From positions 1 to 64,000 of the forward strand of contig JAJZVQ010000002.1 of assembly GCA_021845575.1 (NCBI GenBank): a stretch of 64,000 bases of DNA, read 5' to 3'. Shown in pieces: positions 35,844 to 44,725 of this stretch. Position numbers and translations under genes: made by a program. This DNA comes from Microcaldota archaeon. GTDB lineage: Archaea > Micrarchaeota > Micrarchaeia > Micrarchaeales > Micrarchaeaceae. Within the stretch, counting starts at the first letter, position 1. Each line of letters starts with the position of its first letter. The notes beneath the pieces were generated by a model. The model saw only the letters and a program-made list of their open reading frames with translations. It did not search any database and was not told where the DNA came from.

Positions 35844-36614
35844 TTATTTTGCGCTTCTTGCCATGCGCTCTATCTCGTTTTTCCTTTTAATAGCATAACT
35901 GTTCATGTCGTTCTTTGCCGCAAGGATAATTTCGTTTGACAAGGTGTCCACAAAATTCCTTTTTGAAGCAAAAGCGCCTATTATGGTGGCATATGCTATA
36001 TTTCTCAATGCTATGTCAAGCCTTCTGCTTGCACTTACGTCTACTGCAACATTTGATATTATGCCGCCATACCTTACTCTTGTAGTGTCCTCAATCGGCG
36101 CACTGTTTTCAAGTGCATTTATAAATATTTGAATCGGGTTTTGCCCCGTATTTTTATGTACTTTGTCAAATGCTTTCTCTATGAGGTGCATTACCTTTAG
36201 CTTTTTTCCTTGCAGGCTTCCTTTTGTTCTTATAACTTTGCCACTGATCTTTCCACCTGTTCCTCCTTTCATTAGCGAATTTTCAAGCCTTTCTATAATA
36301 TTAATGTTTATTTTGGAAAACATTTTTTGGCTGTCCGTTCTTAGGGTGGTAGGGTATTCTAATGGTTTGAGATTTATGTAATTTTTAAGACTTATATCGG
36401 ATATAACTACATCGTCATAGCTGTATTTTTCAAAAAGCAACGCGGCTTGGGCTACCTTTTGGATCTTTTGTGCCTTTACTAAATTAGTATCTTTGGGTGC
36501 CGGTTCTACGATTGTTTCTTCCTTAATGGCATTTACTCCTGCAATTTTCTGATCTTTTGCTTCTGGATTTTCTGTTTTTTTTGTTGCGATTTTTTCTTTT
36601 TCTTCTTCTGCCAT
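35844..36614 (-). CDS. rps7: 30S ribosomal protein S7
   Basis: A 256-aa protein; the S7 core begins about residue 70 (KNYINLKPLEYPTTLRTDSQ) and includes VMHLIEKAFDKVHKNTGQNPIQIF, RVRYGGIISNVAVDVSASRRLDIALRNIA and a C-terminal IKRKNEIERMARSAK. The N-terminal 65 residues are a Lys/Glu/Ala-rich extension, longer than the usual archaeal S7 (about 190-220). Confidence 0.95.
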   Translation of the reverse strand: MAEEEKEKIATKKTENPEAKDQKIAGVNAIKEETIVEPAPKDTNLVKAQKIQKVAQAALLFEKYSYDDVVISDISLKNYINLKPLEYPTTLRTDSQKMFSKININIIERLENSLMKGGTGGKISGKVIRTKGSLQGKKLKVMHLIEKAFDKVHKNTGQNPIQIFINALENSAPIEDTTRVRYGGIISNVAVDVSASRRLDIALRNIAYATIIGAFASKRNFVDTLSNEIILAAKNDMNSYAIKRKNEIERMARSAK

Positions 36615-36675
36615 AATATGACCTTTGTTTTATCTCTTGATAAAGTTATATTGTTTCTTGTTGGTTCACACAGGG

Positions 36676-37104
36676 TTATCTCTTAGGTTTTTCTATTATG
36701 CTTCTCCTTACAAGATCCATGTCTGCTCCATTTACTTCCGCCACTTTGTACTTCATTCCTGGGATACATCCCATCTGACCTCTTTGAGACCCGCCAAGCC
36801 CTTCTATTGTGACTTCATCGTGTTCATCTATGAAATTTATCGAACCATCACCAGGAACAAATGCCCCGACTATTTTGTTGTTTTTGACTAGCTGGACTCT
36901 GACGCACTTTATCTGCCCAGAGTGGGGTTGCTTTTGCTCGACTATAAACTTTTGTAAAACAAGGCCCTTTGCTCTAGGCACGGTACCCATTGAATCATAT
37001 TTTTCCTTGAGTTTGAACATTCTTCTTTTTTGCGATTTCTTCAGAAGCCTTTGCCTCTTTCTTTGTCTTAATAATTTTCTTGCTGCAAATTCACCATTTG
37101 GCAT
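36676..37104 (-). CDS. rps12: 30S ribosomal protein S12
   Basis: A 142-aa decoding-site protein. Seen are the basic N-terminus, APRAKGLVLQKF-like VPRAKGLVLQKFIVEQKQPHSGQIKCVRVQL, and VPGDGSINFIDEHDEVTIEGLGG, with conserved RxQL and GDG loops. Starts one base after the L30e stop. Confidence 0.96.
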   Translation of the reverse strand: MPNGEFAARKLLRQRKRQRLLKKSQKRRMFKLKEKYDSMGTVPRAKGLVLQKFIVEQKQPHSGQIKCVRVQLVKNNKIVGAFVPGDGSINFIDEHDEVTIEGLGGSQRGQMGCIPGMKYKVAEVNGADMDLVRRSIIEKPKR

Positions 37105-37473
37105 TTATTCACCTTTTTCTAAACTAATTTCTTCGGTATTGATCTCTTCAGGTTCGGCTTCTATCTTTGATTCTTTGTTTGAAGTTTCCAGTATTCTTGA
37201 ATTTCCTGGTTTTATTATCGAAAGCATGGAAACTGAAAAGGGCTTTCCGCATAAAGCACCAAGTGCTATCGGATTTCCTTCAAAGGTTATTATTCTTGTA
37301 TTTGATATGGAAGCCAGATGTTTTATTTCTAGAAGGTTTTGCTCCTTGTTTTTGGACGTTGCTATTATGAGTTTCGTGGTGTTCTCTTTTATCGATTTCA
37401 GTACGCTTCTTAATCCGAAAACTACCTCTCCGCTATCAACAGCTAGTCTTATATCAGACGATAAATCAGCCAT
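37105..37473 (-). CDS. rpl30e: 50S ribosomal protein L30e
   Basis: A 122-aa L7Ae-fold protein: DIRLAVDSGEVVFGLRSVLKSI, LIIATSKNKEQNLLEIKHLA, and GNPIALGALCGKPFSVSMLSI mark L30e. An acidic C-terminal extension of about 25 residues follows. First gene of the L30e-S12-S7-EF-2 operon; nusA, which often lies here, is absent. Confidence 0.92.
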   Translation of the reverse strand: MADLSSDIRLAVDSGEVVFGLRSVLKSIKENTTKLIIATSKNKEQNLLEIKHLASISNTRIITFEGNPIALGALCGKPFSVSMLSIIKPGNSRILETSNKESKIEAEPEEINTEEISLEKGE

Positions 37474-37551
37474 AAATTCACTGTTTAAAAAGATATTAAT
37501 ATATCCTTAATAAAGTAAGGGAATATATTACGTCTTTAATTACATCTTAAA

Positions 37552-37562
37552 ATTTATATATC
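37552..37562 (-). promoter_or_regulatory. Probable TATA box of the L30e-S12-S7-EF-2 operon
   Basis: On the minus strand, GATATATAAATTTTAAG lies about 80 bases upstream of the L30e start, preceded by AAA, the right composition for a BRE/TATA element. This would place transcription start near 37530 with a 5' leader of about 55 bases. Confidence 0.5.
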
Positions 37563-37703
37563 TTTCTTAATATGTTTTGTCGTGCCATAATCGGATAAAT
37601 CTATAAAGTTTAATCTTTGTGTGCTATTCCTTTGATAAAATTTAATGATATTTTGATAGCTTCCACCTCCTTTATCCGAAGGTAAACGGTAGCTTATCCG
37701 CAA

Positions 37704-38192
37704 TTAATCCTTTCGCATCATGCCAAAGACATCTTCATTTTTTTCCTTTTTGTTATTTAATGCCATATCTATGATTTTTGTTGCGTCTTTGATTCCGATG
37801 AGTTTTGTTAATTTTTTTTGAAGGCGGTATGTCCTTTGCTTGGAGTGGATTGCTAACCCCAAAATAAACAATAGTGAACTTCCCCATCCTGCCATTAGGC
37901 CTGCGCTTAATGGCGAATTTGCCAATTCGGGATAGAAAATTGCTGAAGCCGCTGCCCCTAAAGTTACTCCGACAACCCCGGTAACTAATATACGATCCAT
38001 CATTTTTTCTTTTTCTTCTTTATGGATTTCGTTATTTTCCCTTCTTATTTCCAGCATTAATTTTAATGTCTTTTCTTGGATTTTTGTCAATTTTTTAGAT
38101 TTGGAGAGGTTGTTTGTTTTTTTGGTATCTAATTCTTTAGTGCCCTCTGAAAATCTATTCTCTGATACCTGATTTTTTGTTTTTGCATCCAT
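37704..38192 (-). CDS. Hypothetical membrane protein
   Basis: About 162 aa from ATG at 38192 (a TTG further upstream is less likely). A charged, coiled-coil-like cytoplasmic N-terminus (about 1-70) precedes two membrane helices (ILVTGVVGVTLGAAASAIF and LMAGWGSSLLFILGLAIH) and a basic C-terminal tail. An inverted repeat ATCATTAAAAATGAT sits just before the start. No family recognised. Confidence 0.6.
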   Translation of the reverse strand: MDAKTKNQVSENRFSEGTKELDTKKTNNLSKSKKLTKIQEKTLKLMLEIRRENNEIHKEEKEKMMDRILVTGVVGVTLGAAASAIFYPELANSPLSAGLMAGWGSSLLFILGLAIHSKQRTYRLQKKLTKLIGIKDATKIIDMALNNKKEKNEDVFGMMRKD

Positions 38193-38446
38193 AAAATCAT
38201 TTTTAATGATCTTTCTAAATATTATAAGTTTGTGGCCCAAGACTGTGTGGCACTGAAAGGGGTTTCTTTTGTCGATGCCTAAAATAGGAGTTGATATAAT
38301 ATGGTATTGGCAATTAAACTTATATATCTATTTGATATATCTTATGAATAAATGTCGAACAGTCAATACAGGGTGGTGATTTACAGTAAGTTGGAGTGGT
38401 TTTGTGTGTTTAGGATTTTGTAAGGATATTTGTGTTGGTGGGAACA

Positions 38447-40726
38447 ATGGAAAAAAATATCAAAGAAAGATTGGGGGAATTCTTACGCAATAATAAAAAT
38501 CAGAAAAATAAAAATAGTGTGAATCCTCTGAACTTGCTTCTTTTGTCTGAAATGGAACTTGCAACCAAGCTGACTGATCCTGAAGTGCTTGATAATATTG
38601 CTATACTCATGGAAAAATCTCCGAAGATAGATGCCATTATAATAAATGGGGCTGTACCATATGTTCCAAATAAATATAGCAAAAGGAGGGGGGAATATAT
38701 GGACTTACTTGAAGGAAATGTGAGAGACAGGTACGGAATGGATGCATATACCCTTGTCAAGGGGAATGATGGAACTTCTAATGGTAGTGAAGGAGGCATA
38801 GATACGCTTGTTGAGGCTTTTTCCCTTGCTAAATATTCTATAAGGAATATAACAAAAAAAGCTGAAGAAAAAAATATACCAATTTATTACGTTTACTCTG
38901 ACAAAGATTACGAAAACGTAAATTCCATAATAAATGCGCTCACAAAATTGACTGAAGAATTGAAAAGGCAGGACGGAGAAAAGGATTATGACTCGTACAA
39001 AGAAAAATTGATGGAAAAAATAGCGAAAATGACCAATATAGATTCTTCGATAGTAAATTTTGTAACGAATAATGAATCGGGTTTTGCGCCTTCCGAATGG
39101 AAAAATAAAAGCAAGAAAGGAATAAAAAATAGGGCAAACAGCATTTACAACGGGCTATTGAGGAATATGCTGAGTTCCAACGGTACCGGAAAGATAACCA
39201 TATTAAACGGGCTATTCAACAATATTGCAATAAACGGAGTAAAAATTAATGTAATGCATGCGGTAAACGGAAGGTTCATGGGAAATACGTTTGTTACTCC
39301 TGTGCTTAATGGGCAAAAAAGGATAATTAATAAAATAGACGAGGATAAACAAAGGGAGGATGTTGCCGACATATATTTAAGAAGCCATGAAGCCATGCTT
39401 GATTTTACCGCATTGGAACATAATGATAAACCGATATGGATACTTGCCACGCCACCTTTACAAAACTATAAAGCGTTAAACAAAAGAAGCAACAGATGGA
39501 ACAAAACAGTCGACATAAAAAGGTTTGATCAGCATTTTGATAGCGGATTGGTTATGTTTTCGATTGAAGAAAACGGAAAGGCTTTCATCAGGCATGTTAA
39601 TTACGAAATGATAAGAAATAACGTTGACGTGTTCGAAAAGGAAAAAGAAGCATATAAAATAATTTTAATAGGCGATGCACATATAGGTGCACCAAGTCTT
39701 AAAGGAGGGGGAAATAAAAAAACGGCGTATGAATTGTTAGAGGGCATTTTACATGACATCAAATACGATAATATTAAAAAAGAGGACAAATATATCTTCT
39801 TCCTTGGGGATATGATACATGGAGGGGAGGACAAAAGCAATAAGTCAGATATATTGGAAAACAAGGCATATGGACCGAGTAAACGCATTGAGGAATTGAT
39901 AAACTTAAACGAAAACGTTGATTACGATAAGATTATTAAAAATATCAGAGAAAATATTTATGGCGTCTCGGTATACAATATAGGGGAACAGATCAAGGAA
40001 TCATTCAAATGGATAAATGACGTCGGTTCGCTTGCGAGCAGGGTCGCCGTTTTAGATGGGAACCATGTTCAAAAAGCAGCGAACAATATGTCTGAGGCAG
40101 GTATTTTGGGAGGGTTTCTTGAAGTAAACGGAGTAAAGGTGGATTATCCTGACAAATTGGTTCTTAGAGACGAAAAACATTATATATTTGGTTACGAATC
40201 GAATTCTTTGCATAGTACCGGTTACAGATCAACAGATGGTGGCAGGGCAAATGTAGATTATATTGTAAAAACCGGAAGCAGTGCGGTGCTGCAATTTGCG
40301 GGAGACGAACATATGCTCCATCTTAATATTGCGGATAAGGGGATTAATGGAAAACAGGAGTCTCTTGTAGCAATAAAACCCCCAAGCATTCAAGAGCGTA
40401 CAACTTTTGAAGAAAAAATACTGAAGAAAGGAAAATCGATTCAGGGCTATGTTGCGTTATATATCCCGAAGGATCGCTCGATTGGAACGGGATACATAAA
40501 AGTGGAGGTTATACCAGAAAATGCGATTGGCCTTGTACTAGATAAGGTAGGGGGATCGGAAATAGAAAAGATTGCAAAACTGGAATTTATAGAAAGGATA
40601 TTGCCCAAAATTTCCGAAAAAAAAGAAACAAAGATAGGAAAAAAATATTATGACGAACTAATAAGAAAAAAAGAGGAGTTGAGAAACGGGCTGGGGCTTG
40701 CTTCAAGGAAAAAGGTTATTGGGTAG
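38447..40726 (+). CDS. Duplicated metallophosphoesterase protein (one degenerate, one active-looking domain)
   Basis: About 759 aa. The C-terminal half carries calcineurin-type metal motifs: IGDAHIGAP (residue ~409), FLGDMIHGGED (~454), VAVLDGNHVQKA (~537) and FAGDEHMLHL (~622). The N-terminal half has the same outline without the metal residues (IDAIIINGAVPYVPNK; IPIYYVYSDKDYEN), and both halves end in a similar ..PP.(I/L)Q... segment. This suggests an internal duplication with one dead unit, as in some nuclease or polymerase subunits. Start ATG at 38447 with GGTGGG upstream. Function unknown; a nuclease is one possibility. Confidence 0.78.
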   Translation: MEKNIKERLGEFLRNNKNQKNKNSVNPLNLLLLSEMELATKLTDPEVLDNIAILMEKSPKIDAIIINGAVPYVPNKYSKRRGEYMDLLEGNVRDRYGMDAYTLVKGNDGTSNGSEGGIDTLVEAFSLAKYSIRNITKKAEEKNIPIYYVYSDKDYENVNSIINALTKLTEELKRQDGEKDYDSYKEKLMEKIAKMTNIDSSIVNFVTNNESGFAPSEWKNKSKKGIKNRANSIYNGLLRNMLSSNGTGKITILNGLFNNIAINGVKINVMHAVNGRFMGNTFVTPVLNGQKRIINKIDEDKQREDVADIYLRSHEAMLDFTALEHNDKPIWILATPPLQNYKALNKRSNRWNKTVDIKRFDQHFDSGLVMFSIEENGKAFIRHVNYEMIRNNVDVFEKEKEAYKIILIGDAHIGAPSLKGGGNKKTAYELLEGILHDIKYDNIKKEDKYIFFLGDMIHGGEDKSNKSDILENKAYGPSKRIEELINLNENVDYDKIIKNIRENIYGVSVYNIGEQIKESFKWINDVGSLASRVAVLDGNHVQKAANNMSEAGILGGFLEVNGVKVDYPDKLVLRDEKHYIFGYESNSLHSTGYRSTDGGRANVDYIVKTGSSAVLQFAGDEHMLHLNIADKGINGKQESLVAIKPPSIQERTTFEEKILKKGKSIQGYVALYIPKDRSIGTGYIKVEVIPENAIGLVLDKVGGSEIEKIAKLEFIERILPKISEKKETKIGKKYYDELIRKKEELRNGLGLASRKKVIG

Positions 40727-40753
40727 CACATTAAATTGCAGTTCCGCCGGGAA

Positions 40754-41914
40754 TTAGGGTTGCAGCCAGTCTATCTCATAATATTCAAATTCACTGTTTT
40801 CTAATATTATCCTTTTTATTTTATAATATGTGACCGATGTTTCCCGGTCTGCAATCGCTATTATAAGTTCGCACTTTCTCGAATTTGCTTCGTTGATTAT
40901 TGCGGATAATTCGCTTCCACCGATATACTCTTCTTCGCTGAGAGAAAGCATTGCGTATTTTGGTTTGTTTTTTCCTGGAACTTCCGCATTGCCGCCGTTT
41001 CTGTAATACAGTAAGAAATCTATTGAAAGTTTTTTCTTTCTGCTTTTTCCAGGTATTGCGAGTATGAATGTTTTTCTCACGGAGTGGGCGACGCGTATCA
41101 CTCTGGCCCATTCGGATATAAGCAACTTCGCATCTCTCGGGAATACGTGAATGACGTGCTTGGAATGTATCCAATCGTCCTTGTTTTTTAGGGGTTGCGC
41201 CCCTGGGAAATAGAGTCTGAAGTGCGTTCCGAACTTGAACCCTGTTTTTATCACATATCCCTTGCTCCTCCAATCCGCATAGACCGAATATAATTTCTGG
41301 AAATCGGGGTGCCTTCTCGAAGATATCTCAATTAGCTCCTTTTCGGTGTAGTTTGTTTTCAGAAGGGCTTTTTCTGTGAGGAAAAGAGTTTCATAAACAT
41401 CGAGTTTGTTTAGTGTGCCATGGTCACTTGATTTATAAGTTCCATATTGCCCGAACCAATGGTCCTCATAGATTTTTCTTCCTTTTTCCTGATCATCTAT
41501 TACTGTGATTAAATCATCTGCATAGAAAACCCCATCCAGTTTGTAATCTTTTATGCTGAGCCTTTTTTCGGCGTATTTTTTTGTTTGCGTGGGTTGCTGG
41601 ACATTTTCCGTTTCGCCGGTTGGTTTTTTTATTATCAGTCCTCTGTCTCTCCAGTCTTTGTAAGTGAAGTACCTCGCCATAAATTTTCTGTTTTTCCCGA
41701 AAATTGAGGCAATGTCGTTAAAGCCCAATTTAACGTTTTCAGTGGATACGCAAAAGGCGTTCCTCGTATCTATAAGATAAAGCAGTTCCTCGATTTCAAG
41801 AATCAGCCTTCCGTCTTTTTTTGTGCCGAAATGTCCGTTGTTTAGGATATCTGCGGTTGACTGGTCAGCCGTACTTATCTCCCTTGTTTTTATGTTAAAT
41901 TTCAAAGAAAGCAT
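40754..41914 (-). CDS. endA: tRNA-splicing endonuclease, three-unit (epsilon2-like) type
   Basis: A 386-aa endonuclease with more than one EndA-type unit in a chain. The N-terminal part (YLIDTRNAFCV ... FTYKDWRDRGLIIKK) and the later part (FLTEKALLKTNYTEKEL ... VYADWRSKGYVIKTGFKFGTHFRLYFPG) are two copies of the N-domain/catalytic start; the final unit has HSKHVIHVFPRD and HSVRKTFILAI. Catalytic triad candidates are Y235, H250 and K281. Normal archaeal EndA is 170-190 or about 350 aa. This matches the three-unit enzymes reported from ARMAN archaea, which accept relaxed introns. Third gene after radA and dphB. Confidence 0.9.
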   Translation of the reverse strand: MLSLKFNIKTREISTADQSTADILNNGHFGTKKDGRLILEIEELLYLIDTRNAFCVSTENVKLGFNDIASIFGKNRKFMARYFTYKDWRDRGLIIKKPTGETENVQQPTQTKKYAEKRLSIKDYKLDGVFYADDLITVIDDQEKGRKIYEDHWFGQYGTYKSSDHGTLNKLDVYETLFLTEKALLKTNYTEKELIEISSRRHPDFQKLYSVYADWRSKGYVIKTGFKFGTHFRLYFPGAQPLKNKDDWIHSKHVIHVFPRDAKLLISEWARVIRVAHSVRKTFILAIPGKSRKKKLSIDFLLYYRNGGNAEVPGKNKPKYAMLSLSEEEYIGGSELSAIINEANSRKCELIIAIADRETSVTYYKIKRIILENSEFEYYEIDWLQP

Positions 41915-41939
41915 AATTTCACTTTGTTTATTTTACAAG

Positions 41940-42695
41940 TCAGTAGATGCTGTTGATTAGCTCTTTTTCTATTTCGGAAAGCGCAGCAGGTATTACCATT
42001 GTAGTAAGGCCTTTTGTATCTATTTCTTCGGCCTCTTCTATTGTTATATAGTATTTGGACTCTTTTTCTTGTGCCAGATTATTCATTATTATCACAAAAG
42101 TGTCATCTCTTATTATACCTTTCCCGAATTCGGATTCTGCTTTCTTCAACACAGTTATGGCTTCTTTTACGCTTACTGAGTTTCCGCTTTTCCAATCATA
42201 ATCAAAAAGCAGAATTGTGTGCAGATTGTTTTTGATGTTGTTTGATATTATATTATAAAAGGACATCGGTTTATAGTGCTCGCTCCAATTGGGCAGAGTA
42301 GTTATTTGCCCGAACCTATAAAAGTCAAGCCCCGAACCCCCTATTACTGCGTTGAGGATGGAGCCTGAATGAGAAATGGAAATTTTCACTCCTTTTTTTT
42401 TCGCTTCGAGAAATATCGTTTTGTGTGTGGTCGCCATTAAAGGGTCGCCGCCAACAAGCACGCACACATCATTGTTAATTGCCTGATTTACTATTTTTGA
42501 TGCCTTTTCTTCCATATCCTGCCTATAGAGCCCGCTAATGCCCTTGCCTATCTGTTCTTTTATAAATTCGATCTTTTCTGCGGATATAAAGCTTGTGTAC
42601 GTGTCTACATATACGAAATCAGAATTTTTGCACAGGTCTATTGCTTCTATTGTAATTCCTTTGGGGGATAATCCCGTCCCTATTAGATGCAGCAT
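41940..42695 (-). CDS. dphB: Diphthine synthase
   Basis: A 251-aa SAM-dependent tetrapyrrole-methylase-fold enzyme that methylates the EF-2 His side chain on the way to diphthamide. Motifs: MLHLIGTGLSPKGITIEA, VYVDTYTS, VLVGGDPLMATTH and ISHSGSILNAVIGGSGLDFYRFG. It shares the task with dph6 in this window. Starts 10 bases after radA ends, with an AAGGTG ribosome site. Confidence 0.95.
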   Translation of the reverse strand: MLHLIGTGLSPKGITIEAIDLCKNSDFVYVDTYTSFISAEKIEFIKEQIGKGISGLYRQDMEEKASKIVNQAINNDVCVLVGGDPLMATTHKTIFLEAKKKGVKISISHSGSILNAVIGGSGLDFYRFGQITTLPNWSEHYKPMSFYNIISNNIKNNLHTILLFDYDWKSGNSVSVKEAITVLKKAESEFGKGIIRDDTFVIIMNNLAQEKESKYYITIEEAEEIDTKGLTTMVIPAALSEIEKELINSIY

Positions 42696-42704
42696 TTTTG
42701 CACC

Positions 42705-43655
42705 TTAGCCCTTTATGCCCTCAGTAGTTATCCTTATTACACATTCGCCTTCGGGCATGCTCGGCGAATCGACAAGCCTTACAATCCTTTTGTCCTCCTT
42801 GCTTTTTCTCATATAAAGCCTTGTTGCGGCGGCGTGCGCCATTACGTTTCCTCCGATTGGGGTTGTCGGATCGCCGAACAATATTCCTGGATTGTCCATT
42901 ACTTGATTGGTGACATAAACCGCAAGATTGTACTTGTCTGCAAGGCCCTGAAGCCTATGAATATGCATATTGAGCTTTTGCTGCCTCTCTCCCAAGGCAC
43001 CCCTGCCTATGAACTCTGCCCTGAACAAGGCAGTTAGAGAGTCTATAATTATGAGTTTGATGTTCTTTTCCTGTATGAGCTTGTCTGCCCGCTCCAATGT
43101 AAGAATTTGCTTCTCTGTTGTTTCTGCCCTTACATAGATCACATTGTCTAGTGCTTCCTCTGCGTTCAGACCTTTGGCTTTTGCTATATCCTTCAACCTT
43201 TCCGGCCTGAATGTACCTTCCGTGTCTATGAAAAGCACGCGACCTTCCAAGCCCCCTTTCTCTTTTTTCAACTGCACATTTATGCAGAGCTGGAACCCGA
43301 GCTGCGTCTTCCCGCTTGAAAATTTGCCGTAGGTCTCGGTTATCGCATTGGTTTCTATGCCTCCACCTATAAGCGAATCTAAATCCTTTGAGCTTGTTGT
43401 AATTTTCCCCAATATAAGCCTCTTCTCCATTATCTGCGAGCCGGTTTCATAGTCTACTGTTGTGGCTTCTCTTGCCGTTTGGATAGCTTTTTTTGCCGCA
43501 TCTACCCCTATCCCTGCAAGTTCAGATAGCTCGTGGGGGGAGGATGTGGCGACCTTTTCAAGGTTGTCTATCCCTGCGCTTCTCAGCTTGGCGGCTGTTG
43601 TCTCGCCTATTCCTGGAAGGTCTTCTAGTTCTTTTACTGTCTTTTCTTTAGCCAT
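42705..43655 (-). CDS. radA: DNA repair and recombination protein RadA
   Basis: A 316-aa RecA-family recombinase for homologous recombination. N-terminal helix-hairpin-helix part ELEDLPGIGETTAAKLRSAG, Walker A GKFSSGKTQLG, Walker B-like IKLIIIDSLTALFRAEF, then NLAVYVTNQVMDNPG. Start at MAKEKTVKEL, seven residues inside the longest reading. First gene of the radA-dphB-endA operon. Confidence 0.96.
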   Translation of the reverse strand: MAKEKTVKELEDLPGIGETTAAKLRSAGIDNLEKVATSSPHELSELAGIGVDAAKKAIQTAREATTVDYETGSQIMEKRLILGKITTSSKDLDSLIGGGIETNAITETYGKFSSGKTQLGFQLCINVQLKKEKGGLEGRVLFIDTEGTFRPERLKDIAKAKGLNAEEALDNVIYVRAETTEKQILTLERADKLIQEKNIKLIIIDSLTALFRAEFIGRGALGERQQKLNMHIHRLQGLADKYNLAVYVTNQVMDNPGILFGDPTTPIGGNVMAHAAATRLYMRKSKEDKRIVRLVDSPSMPEGECVIRITTEGIKG

Positions 43656-43817
43656 AAAATCATTAGTTGAAAACAATTATTATTAATACGTAATAAATAT
43701 ATAAATAGGCATTTCATAAAATATTTAAAAATCTTTTTGACCTAAAAACGATTTTATGGCTTAAAAAGCAATTTATGTTTCAAATAACTATTAACAAAAG
43801 AAGGATAAAGGAAAGAA

Positions 43818-43890
43818 TTAGTGCCAGCGTGTTTTCCACGCTGGCAAGGCGACCAGTTCTTAACGATCTTCCCACAATGAGAATTCGTTA
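43818..43890 (-). ncRNA. Candidate structured small RNA (hairpin with promoter)
   Basis: In the 487-base gap between radA and the next gene, a perfect 10-bp hairpin (TGCCAGCGTG - 5-nt loop - CACGCTGGCA, 43822-43846) stands out in AT-rich surroundings. On the minus strand, a TATA-like CTTTTAAATATA (43907-43918) with GAAAG upstream lies about 30 bases before the start of a GC-richer stretch leading into the hairpin, with T-rich sequence after it. Could be an RNA gene or a leader of radA; no known RNA family recognised. The rest of the gap is featureless AT-rich DNA. Confidence 0.35.
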
Positions 43891-44142
43891 GTATTATTAT
43901 AAAAAGTATATTTAAAAGGCTTTCTGAATATCACAAATAGCGGAATTTTATCATAAAAATGGAATACTTGGGAGTAGGGGATTGTAAAAGAGGCATTTTC
44001 TTTGATTTGGCTTCTTCTTTATTTCCTTGTCGCATTAAATTTGATTACTTTAGGAGCAGAATGAACTTTTAGAGCAAAGCCTCTTTCAAGGAAAGTTATA
44101 TAAATGCTAATTGTGTATGCAATTTCATGACAGGCAGATAAA

Positions 44143-44568
44143 ATGCGTTTGAACAAAGCTTATAACAAAGTTCACTGGTTGCGTTTTTCGCTGGTATTTT
44201 TCGCTCTTCTTAATGTTGCTAGCCATTTATTTGCAAGCCCCGGTTTAAACAGCCAAGTTACCTTCTGGCTTGAAACAGAGGTGGCTTTTTACCTGATAAT
44301 CGGTGTCGTTTACCTGCTGGGGTTAAGGATATGGTACCTGCCCGCATTGCTGTATAACGTTTTGAATATAACTATATTCTTTGTATCGGCATTTGTGATA
44401 CTTCCTGGCATAACTCCGCAGTTGCTTGTAGGGCACATAGAATTTGCGCAGTTTGGTTATGGGAGGGCGGTATCGCTTATAGCATGGGTGTACCTAATAG
44501 TTTTCGGCGCCCTCGCTCTAAAGTATGACAAGGGATCTGAAATAAATACAATGCTGAGTAGAAGCTAA
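44143..44568 (+). CDS. Hypothetical membrane protein
   Basis: A 141-aa protein with four hydrophobic segments (LRFSLVFFALLNVASHLF; VAFYLIIGVVYLLGL; LPALLYNVLNITIFFVSAFVIL; VSLIAWVYLIVFGALAL) and short polar ends. Family not recognised. Single gene between radA and tRNA-Gly; the upstream TATATAAATGC could be a promoter. Confidence 0.65.
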   Translation: MRLNKAYNKVHWLRFSLVFFALLNVASHLFASPGLNSQVTFWLETEVAFYLIIGVVYLLGLRIWYLPALLYNVLNITIFFVSAFVILPGITPQLLVGHIEFAQFGYGRAVSLIAWVYLIVFGALALKYDKGSEINTMLSRS

Positions 44569-44634
44569 TTACGCCTTACGGTTATCCTCAACAATCGCAT
44601 CCTCTACTTCTGGATTGTTTGCTTTAAATTAGAA

Positions 44635-44722
44635 TGCGCTAGCCGGGATTTGAACCCGGGCCGTCAGCTGTTTCTGCCGAAGCTTGGGAAGCTGAAATCC
44701 TACCAGGCTAGATTACTAGCGC
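44635..44722 (-). tRNA. tRNA-Gly (CCC anticodon) with a 15-nt intron
   Basis: Acceptor GCGCTAG/CTAGCGC with discriminator A; D-stem ATCT/GGAT; T-arm CCGGG-TTCAAAT-CCCGG. The anticodon stem is TCAGC/GCTGA with loop TTCCCAA, so the anticodon is CCC, after removal of 15 nt. The intron ends carry a repeated AGCT, so the splice site may be at canonical 37/38 or a few bases on. It lies 3 bases from the PAC2-like gene. Confidence 0.88.
44670..44684 (-). other. tRNA-Gly intron (15 nt)
   Basis: The sequence AGCTTCGGCAGAAAC is inserted in the 3' part of the anticodon arm. Because AGCT follows the intron again, the boundary can shift over four bases (37/38 to about 41/42). It is very short for an archaeal intron, too small for the long helix of a strict bulge-helix-bulge. 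Confidence 0.75.
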
Positions 44723-44725
44723 ATC

